A DNA stretch of 64,000 nucleotides from Halobaculum sp. XH14. Its GTDB lineage: Archaea > Halobacteriota > Halobacteria > Halobacteriales > Haloferacaceae. Positions 1-9,659 of this stretch are shown here, piece after piece. A program made the position numbers and the translations under genes. Every line of letters starts with the position of its first letter. Position 1 is the stretch's first letter. The notes beneath the pieces were generated by a model. It ran no database searches and had not been told where the DNA came from. It was given only the letters and a program-made list of their open reading frames with translations. Location of the stretch: positions 434,001-498,000 of the forward strand of contig NZ_CP134949.1 in the NCBI RefSeq assembly GCF_032116555.1, in the 5' to 3' direction.

Positions 1-1
1 C

Positions 2-658
2 GTCCAGGACGGCCACATCGGCGCGTTCGGCGGCCCCATCTCGACCGGGAAGGAGGCGAACGTGTACGAGGCGCTCGGGGACGACGGGGAGGAACTCGCG
101 GTGAAGGTGTACCGCATCGGCACCTCGAACTTCCGGCACATGCGCGAGTACCTGGAGGGCGACCCACGCTTCGAGGGCATCGGCTCGGACAAGAAGAAGG
201 TCGTGCTCGCGTGGGTGCGAAAGGAGTTCGCCAACCTCCGCCGCGCGAAGGCCGCGGGCGTCCGCGTTCCCGACCCCATCGCCGTCCAGCGGAACGTGCT
301 CGTGATGGACCTGGTCGGTCACGCCGACGACCGGGCGCGCCGGCTCTCGGAGGTCGACGTGGAGAACCCCGAGACGGCCTACGAGGTCGTCCGCGAGTAC
401 ATGCGCCGGCTCTACTCGGCCGGCCTCGTTCACGGCGACCTCTCGGAGTACAACATGATCATCCACGAGGGCGAACTCGTCGTCATCGACCTCGGGCAGG
501 CGGTGACGGTCCACCACCCGAACGCGCGCGAGTTCCTCGAACGCGACTGCGAGAACGTCGCCGCCTTCTTCTCCCGGCAGGGGATGGCCGTCACGGGCGC
601 GGAACTGCAGGAGTACGTCACCGCGCCCGAGCCGGAGCCGTCGGCGGATCTGGAGTGA
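2..658 (+). CDS. rio1: RIO1-family serine/threonine protein kinase, 5' end cut by window
   Basis: The reading frame is open from the window edge (base 2) to a TGA at 656-658, so the start codon lies upstream; 218 codons are visible. The start offered by GTG at 62 would cut into the kinase fold. Visible motifs are the RIO nucleotide loop STGKEANVYEA at the very beginning, the catalytic loop HGDLSEYN (431-454) and the metal-binding DLGQ (from 488). RIO kinases act as ATPase/kinase factors in late small-ribosomal-subunit maturation. In archaea rio1 often sits beside the gene for a Pno1-like KH protein, found here 1.6 kb downstream with a transporter in between. The identification is secure; only the N-terminus is missing. 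Confidence 0.95.
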   Translation, partial: VQDGHIGAFGGPISTGKEANVYEALGDDGEELAVKVYRIGTSNFRHMREYLEGDPRFEGIGSDKKKVVLAWVRKEFANLRRAKAAGVRVPDPIAVQRNVLVMDLVGHADDRARRLSEVDVENPETAYEVVREYMRRLYSAGLVHGDLSEYNMIIHEGELVVIDLGQAVTVHHPNAREFLERDCENVAAFFSRQGMAVTGAELQEYVTAPEPEPSADLE

Positions 659-808
659 GTTCGACGGCGGCGTGACCGCTCGACCCACCGACCCAGAGAC
701 GGAACGGCCGTTCGACCCGTCCGCTCGACAGAACGAGCCTTCTGCTCGCCCGCCGACAGAAGTGTCATTCTGCGAGTACATTTCTGCCCCCGTCCCCATC
801 GGACGGAC

Positions 809-2143
809 ATGCGATCGCTCCTCGGCAACGTCGCCTTCCGGCGGCTGTTCGTGGGTCGGCTGGTGACGAACGCGGGCGACAGCCTCTACGCGGTGGCGGC
901 GATGTGGCTCGTGTTCGAGCTCACCGGGTCGACGTTCTACACCGGCCTCGCGGGCGCGCTGACGATGGGCCCGCAGGCGCTCCAGGCGTTCGTCGGCCCG
1001 CTGGTGGACCGCTGGCCGCTCCGTCGCCTCCTCGTCGGCATCCAGGTGACACAGGCGGTCGTCGTCCTCGTGGTGCCCGCGGCGTGGCTGCTGGGCGTCC
1101 GCTCGGTCGAACTCGTGCTCGTCGTCGTCCCGGCGCTCTCGATGCTGAACCAGTTCGTCTACCCGGCCCAGAGCGCCGCGCTGCCCCGCATCGTCGACGA
1201 CGACGAACTCGCGGACGCCAACGCCGCGTTCTCGTTCGCCTACCAGGGCGCCGACCTCGTGTTCAACGCACTCGCCGGGGCGCTCATCGCGCTGTTCGGC
1301 GCGGTGGCGCTGTACGCGATCGACTCGCTGACGTTCCTCGTCGCGGCGGTGCTGTTCGCCGGCGTCGTCGTCCCGGCGGCGGGGGCGGGCGATACGGCGA
1401 CCCACGGTGCCGAGGAGGCACCGTCGGCAGGCGATGCCGGGGATGCTGTGGGCGACGATCCGGCCGCGGGTCCGGCCGAGACCGACGGCGGCGAGTCGGA
1501 CGGCTCCGACCGCGGCGAACCGGACGGCTACCTCGACCGCCTGCGCGGGGGCGCGGCGTTCGTGCGCGGGACGCCGCTCGTCTGGCTGCTCGGGGCCGGC
1601 GTGCTCACGAACGGCCTGCTCGGCGTCTCGACCGCGGTGCTGCCGGCGTTCGCCGATACGATGGGCGGCGCGGGCGCCTACGGCGCCATCCGGGCGGCGA
1701 CGGCCGAGGGCCTGCTCGTCGGCGCGCTCCTCGGGTCGAAGCTGGACCACGTCGGGTTCGCGCGGCTGTTCGTGCCCGGCTTCCTGCTCTCGGCGGCGGG
1801 CTGGTTCGCCGCCCTGTTCGCGCCGACGCTGCCGCTCACGGCGCTCTGTTTCGCGCTCGCGCTGCTGCCCGTCGGCGCGACGAACGTCCTCGTCTCGACG
1901 CTGATCCAGCGGATGGTGCCCGACGACTTCCTCGGCCGCGTGAGCGCCATCCTCGGCTCCGCGTCGGTCGCGGTGATGCCCATCGGCTCGCTCCTCGGGG
2001 GGACGCTCGGCGAGACGGTCGGCGTGTGGGAGACGATGGCCGCCGGCGGCTTCGGGCTGCTCTGGATCGCGGTGTACGTCGCCGCGGTCCCGACGCTCCG
2101 GCGGCTCCCGCCGGTGTCCGAGGCGCGAACCATCGCGGCGTGA
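809..2143 (+). CDS. MFS-type efflux permease
   Basis: 444 aa membrane protein starting at ATG 809. It has two sets of hydrophobic helices (about residues 10-190 and 245-435) joined by a hydrophilic, very acidic linker around residues 193-240 rich in Asp, Glu and Gly, a typical haloarchaeal insertion between the two six-helix halves. The N-terminal block (NVAFRRLFVGRLVTNAGDSL) and the acidic/arginine motif between helices 2 and 3 (PLVDRWPLRRLL) fit the MFS_3 / enterobactin-exporter-like branch. The substrate cannot be read from the sequence. It sits between rio1 and the KH gene, which are usually closer together, so it may be a later insertion there. Confidence 0.85.
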   Translation: MRSLLGNVAFRRLFVGRLVTNAGDSLYAVAAMWLVFELTGSTFYTGLAGALTMGPQALQAFVGPLVDRWPLRRLLVGIQVTQAVVVLVVPAAWLLGVRSVELVLVVVPALSMLNQFVYPAQSAALPRIVDDDELADANAAFSFAYQGADLVFNALAGALIALFGAVALYAIDSLTFLVAAVLFAGVVVPAAGAGDTATHGAEEAPSAGDAGDAVGDDPAAGPAETDGGESDGSDRGEPDGYLDRLRGGAAFVRGTPLVWLLGAGVLTNGLLGVSTAVLPAFADTMGGAGAYGAIRAATAEGLLVGALLGSKLDHVGFARLFVPGFLLSAAGWFAALFAPTLPLTALCFALALLPVGATNVLVSTLIQRMVPDDFLGRVSAILGSASVAVMPIGSLLGGTLGETVGVWETMAAGGFGLLWIAVYVAAVPTLRRLPPVSEARTIAA

Positions 2144-2261
2144 GGCGGCGTCGGGAGGCTCGACTCGGTGACGACTAACGCCCGTCCCCGAGATCCGACC
2201 GGCGACCGGACCGTCGGACGCCGAAGGAACTCTTAAACACGTCCGGCCGGAATTCCGGAGT

Positions 2262-2822
2262 ATGAGCACCCAACACGTCAAGGTACCGCAGGACCGCATC
2301 GGCGCGGTCATCGGCGAGGGTGGCGAGACGATGCGCGAGATCGAGTCGGAGGCGGAGGTGCGCCTCGACATCGACTCGGAGTCGGGTTCGGTCGCCATCG
2401 ACGCCGTCGGCGACCCCGTCACGGCGATGGTGGCCCCGGACGTCGTCCGCGCCATCGGCCGCGGCTTCACCCCCGAGTCGGCGCTCTCGCTGCTCGAGCA
2501 CGACCTCCGCCGGTTCGACCTCGTCGACCTGGCGGCGGAGACCCGCAACAAGAACGACCTCCAGCGACAGAAGGGCCGGCTCATCGGCGAGAACGGCCGG
2601 ACGCGGCAGCTGATGGAGGAACTGTCGGGCGCGGAGGTCGTCATCAGGGGCTCGACGCTCGGCGTCATCGGCCAGCCGGAGGAGGTCGAGGCGGTGCGGC
2701 GCGCGACCGGGATGATCCTCGACGGCGCGCCCCACGGCGCGGTGTACTCGTTCCTGGAGCGCCGGCACAACGAGATCCACGGCGTTCCCGACCTGTCGCC
2801 CGAACCCGAGGAGTCGCGCTGA
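2262..2822 (+). CDS. KH-domain RNA-binding protein, Pno1/Dim2-like
   Basis: 186 aa protein with two KH domains. The first carries the GxxG loop GEGG (residues 18-21) and the second GENG (109-112), followed by a C-terminal segment ending in FLERRHNEIHG. This is the archaeal relative of eukaryotic Pno1/Dim2, which binds the 3' end of small-subunit rRNA and works with Nob1 and Rio kinases in ribosome maturation; the nearby rio1 gene supports that role. A TATA-like CTTAAAC about 27 bp before the ATG suggests a leaderless transcript of its own rather than read-through from the MFS gene. Confidence 0.9.
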   Translation: MSTQHVKVPQDRIGAVIGEGGETMREIESEAEVRLDIDSESGSVAIDAVGDPVTAMVAPDVVRAIGRGFTPESALSLLEHDLRRFDLVDLAAETRNKNDLQRQKGRLIGENGRTRQLMEELSGAEVVIRGSTLGVIGQPEEVEAVRRATGMILDGAPHGAVYSFLERRHNEIHGVPDLSPEPEESR

Positions 2823-2924
2823 TCGAGATGCGTTCTCTTGGGGCTGGTGGCAAACGGTGACTGTTCGGGTGTGAGTTACGCGGTATCTGGATGAGGAAAC
2901 GGACAGCAGGGACTGCTAGCTCAC

Positions 2925-3550
2925 CTGAAACCGCACGGCACCGCACCTCACCCTCCCTTACCTCGGAGCACGCTCCTCGGAACTCACCCTCGCTCCGCTC
3001 GCGTGAGCAGCCTCCTGCGATGCTCGCTCGTAGGCTCGCTGCGCGTCTCGTTCCTCGCGCGCGTCGACTCACACAGGGGGGTTCGCGTCACGCGCGCCGA
3101 CCGCAATAGGCTGGTCGATCCACGTGGCGCGCGGCGGCCGCGCTTGCGCGGCCGCTCGTGCGAGGGACGAGCACCGCAGGCCGAAGCTCTCGTGAGCGAC
3201 GCAGGAGCGAACGAGAGCACGCGGGTCGAGCGAAGCGAGTCCCGCGAAGGCCGAGGAGCGCAGGAGGCTGGGGAGGGTGAGGCGCGGTGCCGTGCGGTGG
3301 GTGGGACTGAAAGGGGCCGCGGCGGTCGGCGACGGCGCGACTGACAAGCACCACAGCGCGACCGCAGGGAGCGCGAGGAGCGCAGCAGTCGCACCGAGCC
3401 GAGCGTCGCGGGGGCTTTCGAGGCGGTTGACGAGATAACCGAACGGATGCCGGAAACGACAGCAGCGGGAGCTTTCGAGGCGGCCGAAGCGACAGCCAAA
3501 CCACCGCAGAAGCCGACAGCAGCGGGGGCTTTCGAGGAAGTCGTCACGAA
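2925..3550. repeat. Modular intergenic hairpin element, copy A (two halves head to head)
   Basis: This 875-bp gap holds no convincing gene. Bases 2930-3100 read as the reverse orientation of the element (blocks CCTCACCCTCC, CTCGGAGCACGCTCCTCGG, GCTCGCGTGAGCAGCC). Bases 3125-3540 read as the forward orientation. The forward half has a GCGGCCGC-CTT-GCGGCCGC type hairpin near 3133-3156 and the block GGGTGGGACTGAAAGGGGC at 3299-3317. It also has three spaced copies of GGGGGCTTTCGAGG (second one GGGAGCTTTCGAGG), near 3410, 3468 and 3523. Bases 3295-3444 are identical, by eye, to 9396-9545. Confidence 0.75.
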
Positions 3551-3697
3551 ACCCGAGATCATCCCTATCGCGTCAGGTGGAACGGAAATCGCCACGAAGC
3601 CTTCCGCTCATGTCGCCGATCGAAACGCCCGCTCGTGCTCCCACGAGGACGAATCATCGCCGACGTGCTTTTCCACCCCCGCCGACTCGTACCGGTC

Positions 3698-4057
3698 ATG
3701 GACGGCGAATGCTCCCCGACGGACGTCGAGGGGTTCCTCGACGCGGACGAGGACGTCCGCGTTGTCGACATCAGGAACCCGCAGGCGTTCGCGGGGGGAC
3801 ACATCCCCGGCTCGGAGAACGTCCCGTTCCAGCAACTGCCCGACCGCGTCGAGGCGTTGACCGATGCCGACCGCATCGTCACCGTCTGTCCCCACGGCAA
3901 GGCGAGCGTGCAGGCCGCCAAGCTCATCGGCTCCTACGAGGGCACCGCCGACGCGACCGTCCTCAGCATGGCCGGCGGGCTCACCGCCTGGGACGGCGAC
4001 CTCGACGCCGACGCCCCCGAGCGGGAGGCTGACGAGGGGCCCGAGCCCCCGTTCTGA
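3698..4057 (+). CDS. Single-domain rhodanese-like sulfurtransferase
   Basis: 119 aa from ATG 3698. The frame extends upstream to a possible GTG/ATG at 3635, but the domain begins right after 3698 (ECSPTDVEGFLDADEDVRVVD). The fold's hallmarks are present: VDIRNPQAFAGGHIPGSENV and the active-site loop CPHGKAS with Cys64 as the persulfide-carrying cysteine, then AGGLTAWDGD. Such proteins relay sulfane sulfur; the partner is unknown. The C-terminus is a short acidic tail. The gene stands alone between repeat copy A and a convergent secreted-protein gene. Confidence 0.9.
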   Translation: MDGECSPTDVEGFLDADEDVRVVDIRNPQAFAGGHIPGSENVPFQQLPDRVEALTDADRIVTVCPHGKASVQAAKLIGSYEGTADATVLSMAGGLTAWDGDLDADAPEREADEGPEPPF

Positions 4058-4091
4058 GCCAGTCGTCGCCACGGCCGCCACTTCTCCCGGG

Positions 4092-6275
4092 TCAGTCGCC
4101 CGCCGAGCGTCCCCACAGGAGCACCGACAGCAGCGACAGCACTCCCAGCGCGACCCAGGCGGTCACCGCCCCGAACCCGGGCGTCGTCACGGTCGTTCCC
4201 GCGCCCGCGTCGCGCTCGACCGTCACGGAAACGTCCCGGTCGCCGACCGACACGCGGCGGGTGCCCGGCTCGGAGAGGGTGACGGGGACCGAGACCACCG
4301 TCGTCTCGTTCGGGGCCAACTCGACCGTCGTCGTCGCCACGCGTTCGTGGTCCACGACGACCGACAGGTCGCCCGCGGCCGGCACCGCCGCGTCGTTTCG
4401 CACGACTGCGGCGACGCGGATTCGCCCGTCCGGCGCGACCGTCGTCCGGTTCACCTCGACGGACTCGACCGAGACGGTCGCCGGCTCGCGCACCTGAACC
4501 CGGTAGGTCCGGCCGGCGACCGACGCCGTGTACGTCCCCGGCTCCGGGAAGGTGTGTGAGAGCGCGAGCGTCGCCCGCTCGTCGGGGGCGAGCGTGCCGG
4601 TCCGTTCGGCGACCGGCTCGCCGTCGATTCGGAGGGTGAGCCGGTACTCGCCCGGCGACCCGCCGGCGTTCTCCGCGACCGTCCGCAGCGTCAGCGTCTC
4701 GCCCGTCGCCAGCGCCAGCGGCGGGTGCTGGGTCCCGTTCCGGGACGGCCCCTCGACCGTGGCCGTCCCGGGCGGCGTGAACGTGACGCGAGCAGGCGGC
4801 GTCCCGAAGGCGGCCTCGTGAGCCGGACGCGACCACATCTCCGGGACCGCGTCCGTTCGCGTGTAGCGCTCCGTCGCGTCGGCGGTCGAGTCGCCCGCCA
4901 GGTCGGCGACGGTCGCCCGGACCGTCCCGTCCGTCACCGGGTCCCCGCGGGCGTTCAGCCGGGACAGGACCGAGGCGAACGTCGCGCTGCCGTTCGTCGC
5001 CAGGCGGATCCGTCGGTCGAGTTCGCCCGTCACGAGCGCGCCCTTCACGTACTGGCCCCCGACACGGGGGCCGGACTCCCACGTCGCGGGCTCGGCGAGC
5101 ACCGCGTCGGCGTACGGGTCGCGCTCGCCGCGGGCCAGGTCGGCGGCGAAGTCGCCGAAGTCGATCCGGTCCTGCCGGAGCGCGAGCAGCGCGGCGTAGT
5201 AGTCGGCGCTCCCCTCGACGAGCCAGCGGCTCGACCGCGTCGGCTGGAACGCCTGTCTCGTGTGGACGTACTCGTGGAGCCAGGGGCTGTCGGGCGTGTC
5301 CAGCCGCTCCCCGGCGCGCACCCAGACGTCCGCGTCGCCGGTCTGTAGCCCCCGGACCGCCCAGTCGGGGTCCCCGGGGCCGGCGGGCGCGGCGACGAGG
5401 AAGACGGACTGGTCGCGGTCGCCGATCCGGAGCGTTCCGGACGCACCGGCGAGCGCGTCGAGCACGGCCGCCGGGCGCTCGGCCGGCTCGGCGGCTTCGG
5501 GGACGACGAGCCGGAACGTCTGCCCGTTCGCCCGCCGCGTGTGAACCTCGTGTGGGCCGAGGAACGCGATCCGCTCGCCGATCGCGCCCTCGCCGGCGAC
5601 GCCCGTCGTCCGGTCGAGGGAGAACTGGTCGCCGCTGTAGCGCCAGTGGACAGACGGGCTCGGCGTCCGGACGAGCGCCCACGGCCCGGCGTCGACGAAC
5701 AGGTACTGCTCGCCCGGCGCGCTCGCGAACTCGGCCGCAGGGGCGTCGCTCCCGCGGTCCGTGTCTCGGGCCGTTCGGAACCGCGCCGTCGGCGAGAACT
5801 GGCCGGCCCCGGCGGTCCGGTTCGCCGGGGCGCGGTAGGTGACCGTCGGCGACGCCGTCTCGCCGTCCCACTCGAACTCGTTGGGCCCCGAGCCGGTCCG
5901 GAAACCGGACGTCGAGACGACGCGGGCCTCGGGCGCGAGCGTCGTCCGGAGCGAGTCGACCCGGTCCGGAACGGCGAACCGGAGTACGACGGTGATCTCG
6001 CCGGGAACGTCCGGCGTCAGCAGGAGCGTCGAGCGGAGCCGGAACTCGGCCCGGGCCGACGCGTCGGTTCCGCGGTCGGAGCCGGTCCGCGTCGAGTCGG
6101 TTTCGTTTGATCCCGCGACGACGGAGTCGGCCCCGATTGACCCGGTCTCGATGGGGTCGCCCTCGACGGAGTCGGTTCCGATGGGATCGACGCCGGCGGT
6201 CGCCGGAGCGGCGGTCGCCGGGACGAGGGCGGCGAGAACGAGCAGGGCGACGAGCGCCAGGGTCCGCGGACGCAT
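4092..6275 (-). CDS. Secreted HEXXH metalloprotease-like protein with CARDB-type repeats and PGF-CTERM-like tail
   Basis: 727 aa. The N-terminus (MRPRTLALVALLVLAALVP) is a Sec signal peptide. The middle carries HEYVH at residues 334-338 and WLVEGSADYY with Glu354, an arrangement like gluzincin zinc proteases, except that the third ligand is 16 residues after the second His rather than the 19 of the M1 family. The C-terminal third contains two CARDB-like beta-sandwich segments (for example LALATGETLTLRTVAENAGG and VAPDGRIRVAAVVRNDAAVP). It ends in TPGFGAVTAW plus a hydrophobic helix and GRSAGD, matching the PGF-CTERM layout processed by archaeosortase in haloarchaea. It is probably anchored at the cell surface. 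Substrate and true protease activity are inference. Confidence 0.8.
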   Translation of the reverse strand: MRPRTLALVALLVLAALVPATAAPATAGVDPIGTDSVEGDPIETGSIGADSVVAGSNETDSTRTGSDRGTDASARAEFRLRSTLLLTPDVPGEITVVLRFAVPDRVDSLRTTLAPEARVVSTSGFRTGSGPNEFEWDGETASPTVTYRAPANRTAGAGQFSPTARFRTARDTDRGSDAPAAEFASAPGEQYLFVDAGPWALVRTPSPSVHWRYSGDQFSLDRTTGVAGEGAIGERIAFLGPHEVHTRRANGQTFRLVVPEAAEPAERPAAVLDALAGASGTLRIGDRDQSVFLVAAPAGPGDPDWAVRGLQTGDADVWVRAGERLDTPDSPWLHEYVHTRQAFQPTRSSRWLVEGSADYYAALLALRQDRIDFGDFAADLARGERDPYADAVLAEPATWESGPRVGGQYVKGALVTGELDRRIRLATNGSATFASVLSRLNARGDPVTDGTVRATVADLAGDSTADATERYTRTDAVPEMWSRPAHEAAFGTPPARVTFTPPGTATVEGPSRNGTQHPPLALATGETLTLRTVAENAGGSPGEYRLTLRIDGEPVAERTGTLAPDERATLALSHTFPEPGTYTASVAGRTYRVQVREPATVSVESVEVNRTTVAPDGRIRVAAVVRNDAAVPAAGDLSVVVDHERVATTTVELAPNETTVVSVPVTLSEPGTRRVSVGDRDVSVTVERDAGAGTTVTTPGFGAVTAWVALGVLSLLSVLLWGRSAGD

Positions 6276-6452
6276 TCACGGTCCGTTGGCGCGCCGGCCG
6301 GAAATACGGTTCGCACCCGTTTCGGCTCCGCTCCCGGCCCGACGGCGGCTGACCGGAAACGGACCATCGGCTGACCGGAAACGGACCGGCGGCTGGCGGG
6401 GATCGAACCGGCCGAAAAACGGGCGCTCGACGGGCGGGTACTCAGGTACCGG

Positions 6453-6758
<306 letters not shown>

Positions 6759-6913
6759 CTACAGGACCACCATATTAAACAGTGTCGGGTAGGGCGGTTC
6801 CGGGCGCGTGGGCCCCCGACTCCACCGGTTTCGGGACCGGCGCTCGGCGGTGGCGCGGCGGGTCACGCGAGGGGGGCAGGCGCGGTGCGGTCGGAACGAC
6901 CGGGGCGACCCGT

Positions 6914-9205
6914 TCAGCCCGCGAACCGGCGGAGGACGGGCGCGTGTCGGCGCACGAGCGAGTCCGCCGCGTCGACCGCCTCGGCGGCCTCACCGTCGCT
7001 CACGCCCGAGCCGTAGCGGGCGCGCTCGTAGGCCTCGCCGACGGCACGCACGCGGTCGTCGAACCCGTGTGCGGCGAGCACGTCGAGGTAGGTCCGGGCC
7101 GTCTCGCCGGGGCGACGCTCCCGGTAGGCGAGCGCGCCGAGGTGTTCGAGCCGGCGGAACGCCCGGACCGCGTCGGCGTCGGGCTCCCGCCGCGGCTGGT
7201 AGACGAGCCAGAGGGCACGGTACGCCCGCCGGGAGAGCCCCGTCCGCCGGGCGCCCGCGACGAGTCCGACAAGCAGCACCGCGCCGACGACGGCGTCCTC
7301 GGGGGTGGGCGTCCAGCCGCCCTCGTCACTCTCGCCCCCGACGCCGGCGGCCGTGCCGTTGGCCGCGCCGGCCAGGCCGCCGCCGAAGGGCGTCTGGAAC
7401 GTCGCGTTCGCGCCCGGCCCCTGGAACTCGCCGGGGTCGGGCGTCTGTCCGGGGAAGCCCGCGCCGGCGGTGCCGGTGTCGTTCGGCGTCGGATCCGGCG
7501 TCTCGTAGCTGCCGTTGGCAGAGCCCGCCGCGTCGACGCTCTCGTCGCCCTCCGCGCGGGCGGCCTCGACGCGCTGCGTCTCGGCCGAGTCGCGGGGGCC
7601 GCCGGGCGTCGGATCGAACCGGATCCAGCCCTGCTCGGGGAAGTACACCTCGACCCAGGCGTGCGAGTCGAGGCCGCGGACGACCCACTCGTCCTCGGCG
7701 ACGCGCTGGCCCGGCGTGTAGCCGGTGACGAACCGGGCCGGGATGCCCTGGGTCCGGAGCATCACGACCATCGTCGTCGCGTAGTAGACGCAGTAGCCCG
7801 ACTCCATCTCGAACAGGAACCGGTCGGCCGTATCACCCGAGGGCGGCGGCACGTCGAGCGAGTACTCCCTGTTTGATTCGAGGTAGCGCTCGATCGCGAC
7901 GGCAGCGTCGTGGGGGTTGCTCGCGTCCGCCTCCTCGATGACCGACCGGGTGCGTTCGCCGACACGGTCGGGCGTGCTGCCGGGAAGCTGGGTGTACCTG
8001 GCGGCGACGTCCTCGGGGTAGTCGGTGCCGGCGCGCCGGAGCTGGCCCTCGGTCGCCTGGGGCACCTCGCTGTTGACGACGTAGGTGTCGTTCTCCAGCA
8101 GCGTCGTGCCCGGGCGGAGCCCGTCGTGTTCGGTCACCTGCGTCGTGTCCGACACGGGGCCCTCCACGGAGACGGGTTTCCACGCGGCCGGCATCGCGTC
8201 GAGCGATCCCCTCGCGGTCACCTCCTGTCGCATCGAAACCGTCTCGCCGGGCGGCTGGGAGAGCCGGCTGGTGCTGTACGGGCTGGCGTCGCCGGTCCGC
8301 ACCCAGCCCTGCCCGGTGTAGCGGTCGTAGGAGCCGACGCGCCAGTACGCCGAGCGATCCGACTCGACGACGAAGCGCACGTCCGGGGAGAGCTCGATGC
8401 TGCCGAGGACGGCCACGCGGTCGGTGTTGGCGACGAGGCTCGACTCGACGGTCGGGTTGCCGCCGCCCGGGAGGACGGGGTTGCTCGCGCTGCCGGGGAC
8501 GACCGTGACGACCGACGTGAGCACGACCATCGCGGCGACGATGACCGTCACCGTGTCGAGCTGTGCGAGGATGCCGCGCTTGCCCGCGGCGGCCAGCCCG
8601 GTGAACCCGAGCGCGACCGTGACGCCGACCGCGCAGGCGATCGCCGCCGCCGGCCCCGCGTCGCCCGTGAGGACGAAGAACGCGGTCGTGAGGCCGGCGA
8701 CGGTCGCGGCCCACACGTAGCGCCCGCGGGCCGTGAGATACCACGCGAGGAACGTCGGGACCGGCGCGAGCAGCAGCGCCCAGGTGCCGACGCTGAGCAG
8801 GCGGAGCACCGACAGGCCGGTGAGCAGCGCGAGCACGTCGGCGACGATCCGCGAGGCGGTGAACAGCGCCCGCGCGCTCTCGGGAACCGAGTAGAAGTAC
8901 GCCACCAGCGCCAGGGCGAACCCGGCCGCCGAGAGCGCGACCGCGGTCCGCTCGCGGAGGAACCCGGCGAACCAGGTGGCGAGCAGCGCCGTCGCAAGGA
9001 GTTCGAGCACCAGGAAGCCGACGCCGCCCACGACGTCGAGCACGTGGTAGAACACCGAGAGGTACGCGAGGACGGCGAGTGCGACGCCGAGCGCCGGCGC
9101 CCCCCTGAGCGCCCCGAGGGTGTCACGTCCGCCGCCGCCCCGCATGTACTCCGGCTTCGTCCCGTGTCCGGCCATGTCGCGCAGGCCGCCCGTGCCGCCG
9201 CTCAT
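6914..9205 (-). CDS. TgpA-like membrane transglutaminase (DUF3488 - transglutaminase - DUF4129)
   Basis: 763 aa. Residues about 30-235 are a cluster of transmembrane helices, followed by an extracytoplasmic region. The transglutaminase core has Cys472 in SGYCVYYATTM, His515 in DSHAWVEVYFP and Asp531 in RFDPTPGG, a complete catalytic triad. A low-complexity linker, one more membrane helix (about 640-665) and a C-terminal DUF4129-like domain follow. It belongs to the MoxR - DUF58 - transglutaminase gene set seen across haloarchaea and bacteria, thought to act on envelope proteins. A second Met (residue 11, base 9175) is an alternative start. The gene is separated from its DUF58 partner by about 450 bp that hold repeat copy B, so it may be expressed separately from the upstream genes. 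Confidence 0.9.
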   Translation of the reverse strand: MSGGTGGLRDMAGHGTKPEYMRGGGGRDTLGALRGAPALGVALAVLAYLSVFYHVLDVVGGVGFLVLELLATALLATWFAGFLRERTAVALSAAGFALALVAYFYSVPESARALFTASRIVADVLALLTGLSVLRLLSVGTWALLLAPVPTFLAWYLTARGRYVWAATVAGLTTAFFVLTGDAGPAAAIACAVGVTVALGFTGLAAAGKRGILAQLDTVTVIVAAMVVLTSVVTVVPGSASNPVLPGGGNPTVESSLVANTDRVAVLGSIELSPDVRFVVESDRSAYWRVGSYDRYTGQGWVRTGDASPYSTSRLSQPPGETVSMRQEVTARGSLDAMPAAWKPVSVEGPVSDTTQVTEHDGLRPGTTLLENDTYVVNSEVPQATEGQLRRAGTDYPEDVAARYTQLPGSTPDRVGERTRSVIEEADASNPHDAAVAIERYLESNREYSLDVPPPSGDTADRFLFEMESGYCVYYATTMVVMLRTQGIPARFVTGYTPGQRVAEDEWVVRGLDSHAWVEVYFPEQGWIRFDPTPGGPRDSAETQRVEAARAEGDESVDAAGSANGSYETPDPTPNDTGTAGAGFPGQTPDPGEFQGPGANATFQTPFGGGLAGAANGTAAGVGGESDEGGWTPTPEDAVVGAVLLVGLVAGARRTGLSRRAYRALWLVYQPRREPDADAVRAFRRLEHLGALAYRERRPGETARTYLDVLAAHGFDDRVRAVGEAYERARYGSGVSDGEAAEAVDAADSLVRRHAPVLRRFAG

Positions 9206-9264
9206 TCAGCGACACCTCCGTTCGACAACTCGGTGACTTCCGGCCGTGGTTCGGCACCCGACGT

Positions 9265-9600
9265 GAGGCATCCGGCGCGCGGCGGCCGCGCTTGCGCGGC
9301 CGCTCGTGCGAGGGACGAGCACCGCAGCGGGCGCGACCGAAGGGAGCGAACGCGAGGAGCACAGGAGGCTGGGGAGGGTGAGGTGCTGTGCGGTACGGTG
9401 GGTGGGACTGAAAGGGGCCGCGGCGGTCGGCGACGGCGCGACTGACAAGCACCACAGCGCGACCGCAGGGAGCGCGAGGAGCGCAGCAGTCGCACCGAGC
9501 CGAGCGTCGCGGGGGCTTTCGAGGCGGTTGACGAGATAACCGAACTAATGCCGGAAACGACAGCATCGGGGGCTTTCGAGGACCGCGCCACGCGACTGAA
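9265..9600 (+). repeat. Modular intergenic hairpin element, copy B
   Basis: It fills the gap between the DUF58 and transglutaminase genes. It begins with the same GC-rich hairpin (GCGGCCGCGCTTGCGCGGCCGC split by its CTT loop) as copy A, then GTGCGAGGGACGAGCACCGC, the GGGTGGGACTGAAAGGGGC block (near 9400) and two copies of GGGGGCTTTCGAGG. Bases 9396-9545 match 3295-3444 without a difference that I can see, so one copy derives recently from the other or both from a common source. Confidence 0.75.
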
Positions 9601-9659
9601 CCAACCTCCGAACCGACCGTAGCGTCGCAGTCGAGAGACCAGCAACTCCCGACCGATCA

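Noticed and set aside
3003-3595. Several 90-200 codon frames in the gap between the KH and rhodanese genes
   Set aside because: They coincide with the hairpin element, and the same peptides reappear at 9.2-9.7 kb because the DNA is repeated.
4092-6275. Assignment as an M1 aminopeptidase
   Set aside because: HEXXH-to-Glu spacing is 15 rather than 18 residues, and the GxMEN exopeptidase motif is absent.
3934-6279. 781-codon open frame on the minus strand overlapping the secreted HEXXH protein
   Set aside because: It is the same strand in another frame, Arg/Pro-rich without any domain. The 4092-6275 frame has a signal peptide, motifs and normal acidic composition.
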